DNA of 64,000 nucleotides, taken from assembly GCA_035578905.1 (NCBI GenBank), contig JAQJVL010000306.1, positions 62,001 to 126,000 of the forward strand, in the 5' to 3' direction. Below are positions 37,941 to 49,256 of the stretch, piece after piece. The notes beneath the pieces were generated by a model. It was given only the letters and a program-made list of their open reading frames with translations. It made no database searches and was not told the DNA's origin. Each line of letters starts with the position of its first letter. Position 1 is the first letter of the stretch. Both the position numbers and the translations under genes were made by a program. Origin of the DNA: Stictocephala bisonia. Taxonomy: Eukaryota; Arthropoda; Insecta; Hemiptera; Membracidae.

Positions 37941-40234
37941 GTGAGATTATAGTTCTTGTTGTTTGGTTTCCCTGCGTAAGATGAAGAATTTGGTGGTTTG
38001 GCTTGGCCTAATTGTATTACCATCAATCAGGTTGTGATATTTCTTGAACCACCTCATGGTTGACAAATCTTCAGCACACTTACTGAGCACAAATATACCT
38101 TTCTTCTCTCGACTTGGAATCGAGAGATTCGGATTGTTTCCCATGTGCTGTTTCCCAATACTGGGCTGTCATTAATAGTTTTAGAGCTATCTATTTTATA
38201 TTATTAAATAATAATCTCTTAAGAAATAATTTCTTGTTATTTCTTTTTGTATCAGAACATAATTATCGATAGTTTGTTTAAAAGACGCCTTTATTCCACA
38301 AGACTGACAAAAGTTATCTTTTTTTATCTTATTCCAATTTATTAGTTTGTTGCATAATCTAAATTTGAAGTGTGGTAATTAGTTATTGTAAGTTTTTTTT
38401 ATATGATTGTTTTTTTTAAATAAAAAATATGATGTTTTTGTATGAACTTTATTGAAAATATCTAATGGAATTACAGAAGAAGGTAAAGCTATTATCCAGC
38501 ATGAAATGTCCAGCTACTCTTCAGGAAATCAGGCAAATGTAAAATATTTCAAAATAAATGTTTCTGCTTATTAAACTTTTATAGCATATTTTACTCTCTT
38601 AAAATGGGAGAGAAGTATCCAGTGACCATTTATACTTATATAATGTAGTCAATTGTCTTTTCCAGGAAGATTATTTTGAATCAAGAAGAAGCTTTTTGAA
38701 ACAACTAAAAAAATACTTAAAATAGCCAAACAAACAAAAATTAGTTAAAATATTTAATAAACGTATTTTAAACTATCTAATTATAAATCAAAAGATATTA
38801 TTTTGATAAAACATAATGAAAAACCGATTTTACTCATTTTCAGTGCCTTGATTACTCAATTTTTTTTAAGTCAGTAAAGTGAGTTGAATGTTTGTGTGGC
38901 ATTCTTTACTGTATTCTTAGTTACTGACATGAAACTTTGTACTGTCTGTCTTGTCATCTGCTTGCCAAGTCACTCATTTTGTCGAGCCTATCACTTAATC
39001 AGATTTCCTCTGTTATTAATTGAGACAACTACTTGCTGATGTTGAAGTATATCTGGAAGCCTGCTGGCCGTTACATTTATGTTATCAAATTACTAATTTA
39101 GTCTATTTTACATGGCGTTAAAGTCAATTATATTAAAATGTTTGTGGGGGAATAAAAAAACATTCATTTATAATGGTAAAATCCAAATTTTATTACCTAA
39201 AACTAAACAAGATATTAAATTTCTGTTTTCTATTAATAATATTTATAGAAAAACAATGTCAATAATATTTTACAAGTAAAACTTGTAATATATCCACGTT
39301 AAAATAATGTATACAATAATAGATATTTAGCTGTAAAATAAGTGTTTCAGGAGCAAGTACAGTATAAAATAATTATTAAAAACCTAAAATACTAGAAAAA
39401 TGTGAAAATAACAAACATAATATTAAAATAATTATTATTAATTTAAAAATAACTCTTTTCATGAAAACTTAACGAGGTCATTACTTCTTATAATTTTTCA
39501 TACTGTGATATCGTTTAAAACATTCTGACTTAAATGTGTCACCTTCCATACTAGGCCTAATTTATTGTAAAAAACACATGAAAATACTAAGCTAAAAAAG
39601 AGATAAGTTTTAGCACTGGTGAACGTCACAGAAAATAAGTTAGACTGAGCCTGTCTCACCATTATCAGGGCTGACAAGAACTGACAAGAGAAGAGTAACA
39701 ACAATAAATAAACAATCCAAAACTCTAGTTTAATTTGTACTGAAAAAACATGATAAGAGAGTCAACACAATATCCCATTGTCAAAGCAAGTGTTAAATTC
39801 TTAATTACAATGGCTGGTGCAGATAACAAATGGGCATTAGAAATTCAATAAATATAAAAAACTAATAATATTTTATTATTTAATCATATAAAATGTTAAG
39901 GAAGCTTGTAGATATAATACAAATAAAGAAACAACATGAAATATAATTGATTGTCAATGGCCTATAATACTGGACTGAGGAGCGTTCGAGCATTTTGGCA
40001 TTGGCCAGTATAACAGGTCAGAGGAGTGCAAAGCCCATTCCAACACCAATTAATTTGTAGTGGAAGAGGAAAATCTAATATTGCCTTCAAGGAGGTGGTG
40101 AACTAGAATTAAGTGGAAGCAGGATGGAGATTAGTTAAATGGACTGGCGTACAGTGTTTCTACCCTGACTGCCGACATTTAGTTGTGCACTTGACGTTCA
40201 TCTACTAGTACAACATTTTTGTAGTTTTAGAGTA
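37941..40234. other. probable intron, with a more balanced tract at its end
   Basis: A 65-codon minus-strand frame (37947-38144) and a 20-codon + strand segment (38477-38538) look partly protein-like but fit no consistent gene model. From about 39960 the composition becomes more balanced and continues into the candidate first exon at 40235, which could mark a promoter region. An inverted CCAAT word (attgg) occurs inside the following exon. Confidence 0.3.
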
Positions 40235-40362
40235 ATGTCAAATTACAAGGTGTACAGAGCACGAGACAAGCGTGTGATCAATAGTCGGTGCCTATTGGCT
40301 AGTGGAGAAGCAAGTCCTTGTCAACTGACAACTCCCAGACACGACTTAACTCTAGCGGTGAC
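40235..40362 (+). CDS. candidate alternative first coding exon
   Basis: An ATG in fair context (gtaatgt) opens MSNYKVYRARDKRVINSRC and continues to LTLAV, 42 codons plus two bases, before a possible donor (gtgac/gtatgc). It ends in phase 2, the same as exon D and the phase needed for exon E. A stop follows three codons beyond the donor. About 270 bp of more balanced sequence upstream could hold a promoter. The peptide is basic and unrecognised. It may instead be an untranslated exon or a chance frame; the phase agreement is suggestive, not decisive. Confidence 0.3.
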
Positions 40363-40408
40363 GTATGCCTAGCTTCCAGATTTACCGTTACATCAGTACA
40401 TCCTCAAT

Positions 40409-40494
40409 TGCTTATATATATATATATATATATGTTAACTTTTTAACTGATTGTGGTTTAATTTATATATTAAACCACAATCAGTTAGAAAGTT
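40409..40494. repeat. (TA)n tract followed by a 26-bp inverted repeat
   Basis: After a TA run of about 25 bases, 40437-40462 pairs with 40469-40494 with a single mismatch around a 6-base loop (ttatat). The arms include aactgattgtggtttaat. The size suits a cruciform or a minimal MITE end pair. Confidence 0.85.
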
Positions 40495-41921
40495 TTCTAG
40501 TATTTTTATATTTGGAATTTATTTTTCACTTTTCATATTTTAACAAAATCAACAAATCATCGAGATAGTGCAAAACTTATATAAGACGGCAAAACTATCT
40601 TATAATTTTATATAAAACGTGTTTTATTGATATTTTTTTATTTATACCGAAGTCCTGCATTTTTGGTTATGGTTTCTTCAACAACTAAACAACTGTTACA
40701 AATTTTTTCAGGAATGTTTTTGATCTTACTGAATTCATTCATTGATTTTCTATTACCATCCACTGTCACGAAATAGTTGAAAACTTGTTTGTAATTTCCA
40801 AATTCAGATTTGTTTCATCATATCTGATACTGTTTTTGGGTATGGAGTGTTTTCATTCCCCTGCAATGAAGCCTAATGCTTAGTAATATTTGGCTAGTAT
40901 ATTATCTTTTTATTTATAATTTATTTTGAATCTAAAAATGTTAGATGTGGTTATAGAAAGTTATTATTAGAGAATCTCTTAAGGACGTTCCTTATTACTT
41001 TTTTATTTGAAATGATTATTTTAATGTTTGTTTCTTTCGGATCTTAAATTTAATTTACTTTATGTATTTAGTTTTTTATCTTGGTATTTTTCATTATATA
41101 TATATTGGATTTAGTTTATTTTGTTAGCTTTTACGTACATTTTTTACTGACTATAATATTGTCAAAATAGAGTAGATTTTTTGTAAGTCATAGAATGTTT
41201 TATATTATAAAAGGATTTTATATGTAAAAAAACATATTATTATCTAATTTTCATCATGAAGATCCAATTTCAAGCTATAACCTTTTAATAGATTTTTTGT
41301 TGATCAATTCATAATCAGGCTGTTAACTTTTGCATGTTTTTAACCATTGTTTAGATTACTATTAACTTATAAGCTGTAAATAGAATGTGTACGGTTTCTG
41401 CTTTAAAACTAATTATTTTCAAATCATTATTTTAAGGCACTTAGAATCTAGGATCCTGTGATTATGATAGCATAATATTTTCGTGTACTTTTATTTCTTA
41501 ACACGTTAGCTGTAAATCCAAAGTATTATGTTTTGTCATGGGAAAGCAAAGTTATTTGGTTGTATATTTTGTAACTATTTTATTTTCAGTTTCATTATTC
41601 TAATTAAAATTAATTTATCAATTTACATAACAATTCAAAAGTGTCTTTTACAACCAAAAAATTTACTTTAAAAATGTCTGTTAAGTCAGACCCATAATAG
41701 CAACGAACATTGATTCCTCTTTTTCATTAAGAAACCAAGTGTCAGCTTCAGCTGTTTCCCATCTTTATTCAAAAAGTTTTTTAACTGACAGAGATGTATG
41801 TTGCTCTTATTTTAAAAAGGCTGCTAAAGTATCTGCACCTTGCTCTTAAGTATCTGAGAATAACTAAATATTGATTAAAAGAAGTAAAACTATCTATTTA
41901 AAAATGAGATTCTTTGTGCAG

Positions 41922-41985
41922 TTTTGAAATGAGGCGATTAATTGATTTGATCTCAGAGAAGGGTGGAGTTTTATCTGGGTTTGAT
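41922..41985 (+). CDS. candidate internal exon E of an unrecognised split gene
   Basis: A strong acceptor (gattctttgtgcag) is followed by one base completing a phase-2 codon, then an open frame FEMRRLIDLISEKGGVLSG. The phase matches both exon D and the candidate alternative first exon. Donors at 41986 (gat/gtaaaa) or 41992 (aaa/gtgaag) both leave phase 0; a stop follows at about 42007. The amphipathic RRLIDLISEKG segment looks like folded protein. No downstream exon was found in this window. Confidence 0.48.
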
Positions 41986-41991
41986 GTAAAA

Positions 41992-43596
41992 GTGAAGAAT
42001 CAGTTTTGAGTAAAGACTATGTTGGTCCAAATTCTCAACCATATAAGGTTAGTGAGTAAGATGTTAACCCAAACAATTATACATTGAATGCAGCACTAAT
42101 TTTATCACCAAATAATCCATTAATGTAATAATTATGTAAGAAAGCTCTAGAATGTTTGATTTACTGATAAAAGATACCAATCCTAATGATACATTAAGCT
42201 GTATTGGCAAAGTTGTACCACAGTATAATATCACACAGTAGCGACACTAACATTGCAGTGCTGTAGAGCTAGCACTGCACTAGTGCTCCAATGGCAGGAG
42301 CATACAACTAAACCACACATATTTTTAGACTGTGGTTGTATTGCATTGTGGAAGAATAATAACAATAGAAAAATTGCCATGACAGATTATTTGACATTTA
42401 CTAGTAACAACTATGGATGTAAATAGTGCAAAAATATGTGTTTCTATCCGCTCCTTTAAGAGAGCAGCTTTGTGCTTGTCACCAATTTTTAACAGAGTGT
42501 CGCTACTATATTTTATACTTTGTTATACTAACAAGTCTGCTAAAAGATAAACCTGACAAGGAGACAAGTTATGCTAAATAACGATAGCCATATCCATGTA
42601 ACTAAAAATAAGGATAAGAGAGAGTTGCACAAGATTTCAAAATTATGCTGGCCATATTTTGTGGGATTCATTCAAAATATTCTGTCAAGCCAGCAGTTCC
42701 GAAGCCCCTAGTAGCTACTTACAACAACAAAATTTGTTACGATTTTTTTCTGATTAAATGCTCTCTTGTAGTCCTGCAATGATAAAGACAATAGATAGTA
42801 TTACAAAGTGAATAAAGAACATCTTATTGGATCAATAATGATCAAAATATGGCTAGCCTAGAATATTTGAAATAAAAATATACCTAATCTCTTAGGAGAA
42901 TCACTTAGTTTCATAATAAATCCATAGAAAAATTAGTTCACTTACTGATTTGAAAGAGAAACCATGGATTCCTGATGTTTTATTACTTTGCCTTCTTTTG
43001 TTATGTAGGGGTGAGGGAATATATATATTAAGAAAGGTTTGCAAGTTACAGTAGACGAAAGTGTAAGAGGAAAAAGGAAGTAAAATAGCCTGGTCTTTAA
43101 GTTTTGTAGTAAGTCCTTTGACAAACTATTTTTGTGTGAGCAGTGTTTTAAAAACTTTCACAAATAAAATTAATGTATTGTAAAGCACTTTTAAACGATC
43201 AAATGACATTTATGCATATAAATTTAAATAAAAATTGTAACTTTCACCAAAAGCATTTTTTAGCTTGTTTCTAAGATTAAGAAACAACATATTTTCATAT
43301 ATTTTAGTACTTTTGTTTACTTAGTGTAGTATTATCATAGAATTCAAAATACTTAACTTGAAATAATTTTGGAGAATTCAGTTCGGTACAGTGTACACAC
43401 AGTGTAACAGAAATAACACAGAAATGTTGGGCAAACCATTCTTATATATTCATCAATAATTTCCTGGGAATTATTGATGTATATGTTGCCATTTTCGAAT
43501 TCAGCGTGAAATTCTAGATAATGATGTGCATTATAAGTCGCATTTAAGAAAAAAATGTTTTTGTAAATTTTTGCATATATTTCCGTTCTACTGTAT
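41992..43596. other. non-coding
   Basis: No gene was recognised. A short perfect hairpin (11-bp arms catcaataatt at 43451-43461 and its complement at 43469-43479, loop of 7) lies near the end. Confidence 0.4.
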
Positions 43597-43765
43597 TAAC
43601 CCACCAGCCCACCCATACACGCACTGTGATATTGATCCACCCGCCCACCCATACACGTACAGTGGTATTGACCCACCCGCCTGCCCATAGATGAACATTG
43701 GTATTAACCCACCCATACACGAACATTGGTATTCACCCACCCGCCCATCCATACATGAACATGGT
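43597..43765 (-). repeat. 36-bp minisatellite, about 5 units
   Basis: On the + strand, cccatacac-type words recur at 43612, 43648, 43684, 43712 and about 43748: spacing 36, 36, 28, 36. The reverse complement of one unit (gggtcaataccactgtacgt through gggcgggt) matches a 36-base part of the 181-bp array at about 32 positions. The array is therefore the same family in opposite orientation. The minus-strand frame WVNTTVRVWVGG repeated across it is a by-product. Confidence 0.85.
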
Positions 43766-44444
43766 GTGTTATTCTGTTCTTGATGTGGAGAAAATACAAC
43801 TGTATTTCCTCAATTATAACAATAAAAGTTCACATGTGTTATATTAGAGAATTTTATGAGTGTAGGCTGTTTCATTGTACGTAAAGAAATTTCAGTCGAA
43901 CACTCAGAGTTGAAGGATAAACAAGTTGGCAAACTCTCCTTTTAAAGTACTTAATATTGTAAAGTTAATTAACTATAAATTATACAATTTATGCCCTAAT
44001 TTTCATCTAAGTAAGTTAAAGATAATTCTGGTAAATATACGTATTAGCTCTACTTAATTACATTTTATTTGTATATTTTACTTTTACCACATTATTAAAT
44101 GTTTCTTTTTAACTGTAATACAAAAATATTATTACTTTAAAATATGCCTTATTTATGTCAGGAAGACCAAAATGTTATGTTCTAAAAACTTGTGCTTACA
44201 TGTTTAGTCAAAAGTTAACAAGCACATGTCAAAATTAAAGCATGTACGACAACACAAATCGCTTAGGCCTATGGTGGACATCACGGGCTCAGGTAATGTC
44301 AACTGTAGGCCTACATGATTTATGTATCTGTTCGTGTTTTGTGTTGTGTATATTTTAATTTTGACACATACTCTTTGTGTCAACGTTTTTAAGTTAACAC
44401 AAGTTGTTAAGGTTTTGAGTAAATTATATCAGAACTCTTGCTAA

Positions 44445-44582
44445 CCCAGTGGTTAGCACCATAAGGAGAGAGCCATGGTTCAAATCCCAGGAGGTCCACT
44501 TGAAGGATTTGGAACGTTGTCCCTATACAACATTAATACTCTAAAGTAAAATGCCTGGCATAGATAGACTAAGAGAAAAAAA
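44445..44582 (+). mobile_element. tRNA-derived SINE, family 2
   Basis: An A-box-like taacccagtggttag and B-box ggttcaaatcc at about 44479 lie at tRNA-like spacing. The body has ttgtccc and the 3' end is ctaagagaaaaaaaa, as in the copy at 13607. Two TAGGCCTA words lie just upstream. Confidence 0.55.
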
Positions 44583-45285
44583 AGGAGCGTGTAATCACAT
44601 GTGTTTAAGAACATAACATTTGGACTATCTGAAGAGTTAAGGCTAATTTTATGTGACTATTATAGTCCAGGGGCTTAACAATGAATTTTAATTATATATT
44701 GTAACTATTTAAAAATTAATTTTAGTTTTATTTTGTTTACAGTAAATTTCTGTGTATTTATAAAATAATTGTAATTTTGTTATATTTTTTTGTTCACTAA
44801 TAGTTTTTGTCAAACAAATTAATGTGGTTGCTGCTGGCAGCTCCAAAAAAATGTGGTTTCTATCACTGTGAAGTTATTTGTAAGGTTTACAGAGATTCCT
44901 ATCCAACTAATTGTTTATTTTCCATAATTATTGCAAAATAAACTTATGTTAAAAAATCGTGCATTTAGTTTACTTAACCAGTATAAGTACACCATGTGTA
45001 CTGTACATTCCTCAATGATATAATATAAATAATCTGATGGGCTCTTACTTTATTTTGAATTTTTATTCTGTATTACCTGTGTAGAATATATTTATGCATG
45101 TATTTACAATTTTTAGTAAAATAAAGTTTGCATATATATTCACCCACCTACTTTAGATGGGCCTACCATTCCATGCACACAGTGCATGAGGCCCACATAC
45201 ACTGAGAATTATCACTACATAAAGAATATATTTAGAGTGTTGAACAGATCTTACATATCTGTCTATTGTGTGTGGGAAGATACAG

Positions 45286-45356
45286 ACAGACAGACAGACA
45301 GACAGACGAACGGAGGGAGGGAGGGAGGGAGGGAGGGAGGGAGGGAGGGAGGGAGG

Positions 45357-45453
<97 letters not shown>

Positions 45454-45462
45454 TGTGTGTGT
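45286..45462 (+). repeat. compound microsatellite
   Basis: A (GACA)n block is followed by (GGGA)n to about 45361, then a (GA)n run of about 90 bases and a short (GT)n. It is strongly purine-rich on the + strand. Open frames across it (poly Arg-Glu) are artefacts of the repeats. Confidence 0.97.
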
Positions 45463-45754
45463 ACAGTATTAGTACACCAGTGTTCTTGAAAATAACTAAT
45501 CTATCTATAACTAAGGATATAAAATATTATATAATGAATGATAGATACTAGAAAAGCTAAGACATACTAAGACACTGAAGTGCTTATGCAATTTGCACAG
45601 GAGTAACAATTTGGCACTTGATAAAATATGTTGGGGACAAAATATATATAGTGTAAATAAAATTAAAAAGATGAAATTAAAAGACGTTAAAATAAAGAAA
45701 GGACATAACAGATGGAATTTTTTCAACTGTAATTCAGAAGCATGTGTACACATA

Positions 45755-46214
45755 CGAGGTGCGGCTAGAAAAAAACTGGACTAGTACTGGTGAAACAATA
45801 AAACGAATGCAATAAGGCTGAAAGTCGCGTGGCCTGTCACGTGACTCTCGCTCCGCCTACTGTTCGAGTTTCATCTGCCTCCTGCACTCAGTCTGCCCGT
45901 GGCGTCTGTTTTAAGTAGTTGACGTTTTGTCTGTGCGTCGGAAAATGTTGAGTGTACAGAAAGAACAGCGTGTCAACATCAAATTTTGTTTCAAACTAGG
46001 AAAATCTGCAAGTGAAACGTTTGTAATGTTACAACAAGTGTACGGCGATGATTGTTTATTGCGAACACAAGTGTTTGAGTGGTTTAAACGATTTAAAGAT
46101 GGCCGCGAAGACACCAGTCATGACACTCGCACTGGCAGACCATTGTCAGCAAAAACTGATGCAAACATTGAAAAAATCGGTAAACTTGTTCGACAAGATC
46201 GCCGTTTAACAATC
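45755..46214 (+). mobile_element. 5'-only copy of the first mariner family, with transposase start
   Basis: The left terminal repeat cgaggtgcggctagaaaaaa follows TA at 45753-45754, and the sequence tracks the 23729 copy closely. It retains the start the other copy lost: ATG at 45945 (MLSVQKEQRVNIKF), continuing through YGDDCLLRTQVFEWFKRF to about residue 90. Homology stops at 46214, before the catalytic domain, so no functional transposase is possible. The break is followed by an inverted duplication (next entry). Confidence 0.92.
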
Positions 46215-46249
46215 GTAACACTACACTGCTCTGATTGTTAAACGGCGAT
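46198..46249. repeat. inverted duplication at mariner breakpoint
   Basis: Bases 46198-46214 (atcgccgtttaacaatc) are followed by about 9 unmatched bases. Then 46223-46249 is the reverse complement of the mariner sequence spanning that same point, including ten bases beyond the break. The two together form a 17-bp hairpin. This is the footprint expected of a strand-switch during repair. Confidence 0.85.
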
Positions 46250-47040
46250 ATACCTAGTCTCCTTCTGCCAACACCTAACTGTATCATTGGAAATTTGTTT
46301 CCTAACTGTCATCTCAGAACTTGATTGTGTTAATTGGTTGTGTTTGTATTCCATCCAACCATCCAGCTTCTGTCTATGTTGAAGAAGTTATTTTATCAGC
46401 TGGTTACTTAACAAAAATACTGATGGTGGGTGACTTTAACTTGCCTATTACTTAATGGAGGGAGAGTGAAATACTACAGGATAGAGATTCATTCAAACAC
46501 CTTTGGAATTTGATAACCATGCGCAACTGTAATCAAAACAATTCTATTTATAACGACAGGGGAGTGTTTCTATAGGTATACTCTAGACCTTGTCTTTTCA
46601 TCTCTAAAAGCTTCAGAAACATCAGTCGCTGATGGTGTACTTGTAGCTGAGGACAAACACCACCTTTAAATTCTCTTTCCCCATCTTTATTCAAGAGTCC
46701 ACCTATTCAATACACTCTCAACTTCAGGAGAGCAAATGCTGATGCCATTTTTTTTTTTTCATTTTCTGCAGTGGTTTAGCTTTCCTGTACTCAATAGTTC
46801 AATAAATGTTAGTAACCACTTCACCCAGTTATGTCTTTATCAGAAGCATCTCATTGAGCAGTATTCACTTGTCAAGAAGCAACAAACTTCATCGTTCCCT
46901 TGAAGGTTTTCAAATGACCTCAAGCACTTAGCTGTGAGAAAGAAGCCTGTTCATTACAAGTTCAGAAAGTTAACTGGAAAACCTATTTATCTTAATGAAT
47001 TACAAAAGGGAAGGCAATGCAAAGACCTTTTACGAGGCGG
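46250..47040 (+). pseudogene. non-LTR retrotransposon endonuclease region, decayed
   Basis: Near 46333 a frame reads IGCVCIPSNHPASVYVEEV and then ILMVGDFNLPIT followed by a stop. The GDFN-P signature is that of the apurinic-type endonuclease of Jockey/CR1-like elements. After a frame change, TLDLVFSS and LVAEDKHH (near 46580-46660) give the endonuclease C-terminal part. DLKHLAVRKKPVHYKFRK (about 46920) is the linker towards the reverse transcriptase, which is missing. Several stops and shifts show long decay. The element abuts the inverted mariner end. Confidence 0.72.
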
Positions 47041-47565
47041 ACAGAGTCAGGTAAAATAACGCAGTTCTAGCTGTACAACGGGTAGCATCACATTACACCG
47101 GTAGGCGCTCAGTTTGTCTTTTGAGTCAAGGCACGGCCGCCTGTCAAGGTCGCTCTCACCCTTAGCCCTTAGGAAATGGCTAGGGGTGCAGTCGGTTGTA
47201 GGTCTGCCGGTGTTGTACAAAACTAGTAAAGAGGAGCTTAACTGAGTTGAATTTTTATACATGTAAACAAAGTATTTGTTATGTCAACACTACAGAGTGT
47301 AACGCTTAAATACTTGTCAGTAACGCCAGTGGTTATACGTAAACACATCAATTTCCTTTGACCATAATTTTTATTGCCGTTAACCACTGATTCTTACAGT
47401 ACAAATTATATATGATAAACAATCTACAGAAAATTTCTAGTCAAAACACTAAAATGTCAGTGAGACATTTTTTTATTTGATGGTCAGAAAATGTTCACCT
47501 TTGTAAGGGTTTTAGAAAACAATTGAACTAAACTTTTTATTTTCAATAAAATAAATAATTTCAAT
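47041..47565. other. unassigned repeat-like DNA
   Basis: The stretch 47041-47240 has balanced composition and a 71-codon minus-strand frame that I cannot assign. Words such as gtctgccggtgtt echo the 68-bp tandem unit near 49.1 kb, so this may be part of one larger decayed element. Confidence 0.3.
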
Positions 47566-48166
47566 AAAAACAAAGTATTTACAATACAATAATGAACTTG
47601 TATATAGTTTCCTATTCAAGTTTAATTTAAGACAAAATTTACATATTTTGAAACTGTAATAAATTTACATTTAGTATCTTAACAAATAATATACAAATAT
47701 ACAAAATCTTTAATAGTTGCAACTCTAACATGGCCAGAACATTGTTTATATAAAAATATATTATAATTTGCACTGTATTAGGAATGGCATTGGTTTTAAA
47801 TTTTAAAATAAAGCTATTTCAGTACTACCTGAAAGTAAACTTCGCCTCCTTAGTTATATCTGAAGGTAATACAGTACATTACTCTCACCCAGGTCCTGGA
47901 ATACCGTTGGTGAATCTACGGTATGTCCTGTGGACTCGTCGGAAGGTACCGAGACGATACAGATATTTTGAAATTGAAAATATTATAAACATTTACAAAC
48001 AAATTATTTACAATACAACTTACCATATCTTACTTAGAACTAAATACTTACTATTTTTTAATGAACTTACAATATTACAGATACTCAAAATATAAGGTAA
48101 AATAAACATACAATTTAAAACAAAGTATTTACAATATAATAATGAACTTGTATATAGTTTCCTATT
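47566..48166. repeat. 50-bp direct repeat pair bounding about 550 bp
   Basis: The word caaagtatttacaata followed by ataatgaacttgtatatag occurs at about 47570 and again at about 48121, nearly identical over 50 bases. The enclosed part includes cctgtggactcgtcggaagg, a distant echo of the 68-bp unit at 49.1 kb. It could be a segmental duplication or terminal repeats of a small element. Confidence 0.55.
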
Positions 48167-48249
48167 TGTCGTATATCAATTTCCATTTTAGGTTGTTCTG
48201 AGCTTCTTCAATGCAAGAGTTGATTGCGAATTTTCATTGATCTTGGGTG

Positions 48250-48440
48250 TCATCGAGGATCAATTATTTCCGGAAGAATTCAATTTTTATAAAACTTATC
48301 TAGTTTACAGATGATGTTATTCATCCAGAAGTCATGGACTACATCTACGGTTTCAGTTTTGAATCCTTTTGGAGTCCAAAAAACAAAGTTGCAATAATTT
48401 TGTTATTATTTATGTTCAGCTGCTCTTGAATTTGGAAGTA
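48250..48440 (-). pseudogene. YqaJ-type recombinase/exonuclease-like fragment, broken
   Basis: On the minus strand one frame gives YFQIQEQLNI near 48440. After a frame change, another frame gives WTPKGFKTETVD, then DFWMNNIICKLDKFYKN, a stop, and ILPEIIDPR near 48255. The order Y-x-Q-x-Q-QL, WTPKG, FW, LPE-DPR is that of YqaJ-like (lambda-exonuclease fold) proteins. These occur in DNA viruses and, in many copies, in insect genomes in association with mobile DNA. The family normally processes DNA ends for recombination. At least one shift and one stop break it, and the N-terminal half is unrecognisable. Whether the source was viral or a transposon is not decided here. Confidence 0.6.
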
Positions 48441-49030
48441 GTAATTGTGGGTTTTTCAGATTTTCCATTTGTAATAGATTTTCCGTTCTGCAATAGATCA
48501 CATGTAAGTGAACGATTTTGTAACTAACCTGCTTAAAGAAAAATTATAATAATACATTTATTCCAATACTAGATGAAACTAAATCTTTACCCCCTATGAG
48601 ATCATAATTTCCATTAAAACATAAGTGAACATTTAAAAATATAATAAACCATACTGATATTAACAATTTCTATAGGTATACTCTTCAATAATTAAAAATA
48701 GGAGTTTAAATTTTGCATTTGCTTGTTATTGCATTATTCATTTATTTAATGTGCACTCAAATTGCTATTAAGTTATTAAATATGATTTTTTTTTTAATTG
48801 CTTAGAAGAATATAAATAATACTGATTTATCCCAGAGATATCATTAGCCCTGCAACCATTCCTGTAGAACTGAATTTTATTCTTTTATTAATTCATAAGT
48901 GCTTTTATCACGTACCCTATTCAGCTAGTACTTTTTAAAACAACGAAAGTGTAACCGAAAAATGCATTACCACCCTAAAAAGTGATAATTGGAAGAAAAA
49001 CCATATAACAGTCCAGAGAATAAGTGATTA

Positions 49031-49247
49031 GGTCAACCCCCGTCGATGTATATTACTCTAATTAGTTAAAGTAGTATACATCGATGGTCAACCCTTGGTT
49101 GCCGGTGTTCGGTCCCTGTGGACCTGTCGACGGGTGCCGAAATCTTTATATTAGGTCAACTCTTGGTTACCAATGTTCGGTCCCTGTGCACCTGTCGACA
49201 GTTGGTAAGACCTTTACATTAGGTCAACCCTTGGCTGCCGGTGTTTT
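49031..49247 (+). repeat. 68-bp tandem repeat with palindromic leader
   Basis: Units starting ggtcaacccttggttgccgg begin at 49086, 49154 and 49222 (68-bp spacing), with a partial unit at 49031. Between 49042 and 49087 the words cgatgtatattac and gtagtatacatcg form an inverted pair. The unit has far more G+C than its flanks. Confidence 0.8.
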
Positions 49248-49256
49248 TTTTTACAT

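Noticed and set aside
37947..38144. 65-codon minus-strand frame with GNNPNLSIPSREKKG
   Set aside because: Protein-like in places, but no motif, splice signal or second copy supports it; it starts only 7 bases from a + strand exon end.
38477..38538. Possible 20-codon exon (EGKAIIQHEMSSYSSGN) after an acag acceptor
   Set aside because: It needs phase 1 entry, which would require a weaker internal donor in exon D; the strong donor at 37941 joins in phase to 41922 instead.
43544..43726. Minus-strand frame repeating WVNTTVRVWVGG
   Set aside because: Its repeats follow the 36-bp DNA minisatellite exactly (36 is a multiple of 3), so openness is a by-product.
45186..45551. Open frames of 68 to 121 codons rich in Arg-Glu
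   Set aside because: They are produced by the GACA/GGGA/GA microsatellite, which is open in several frames; there is no independent coding support.
47047..47262. 71-codon minus-strand frame as a gene
   Set aside because: It lies in repeat-like DNA sharing words with the 68-bp tandem unit; no protein motif is seen.
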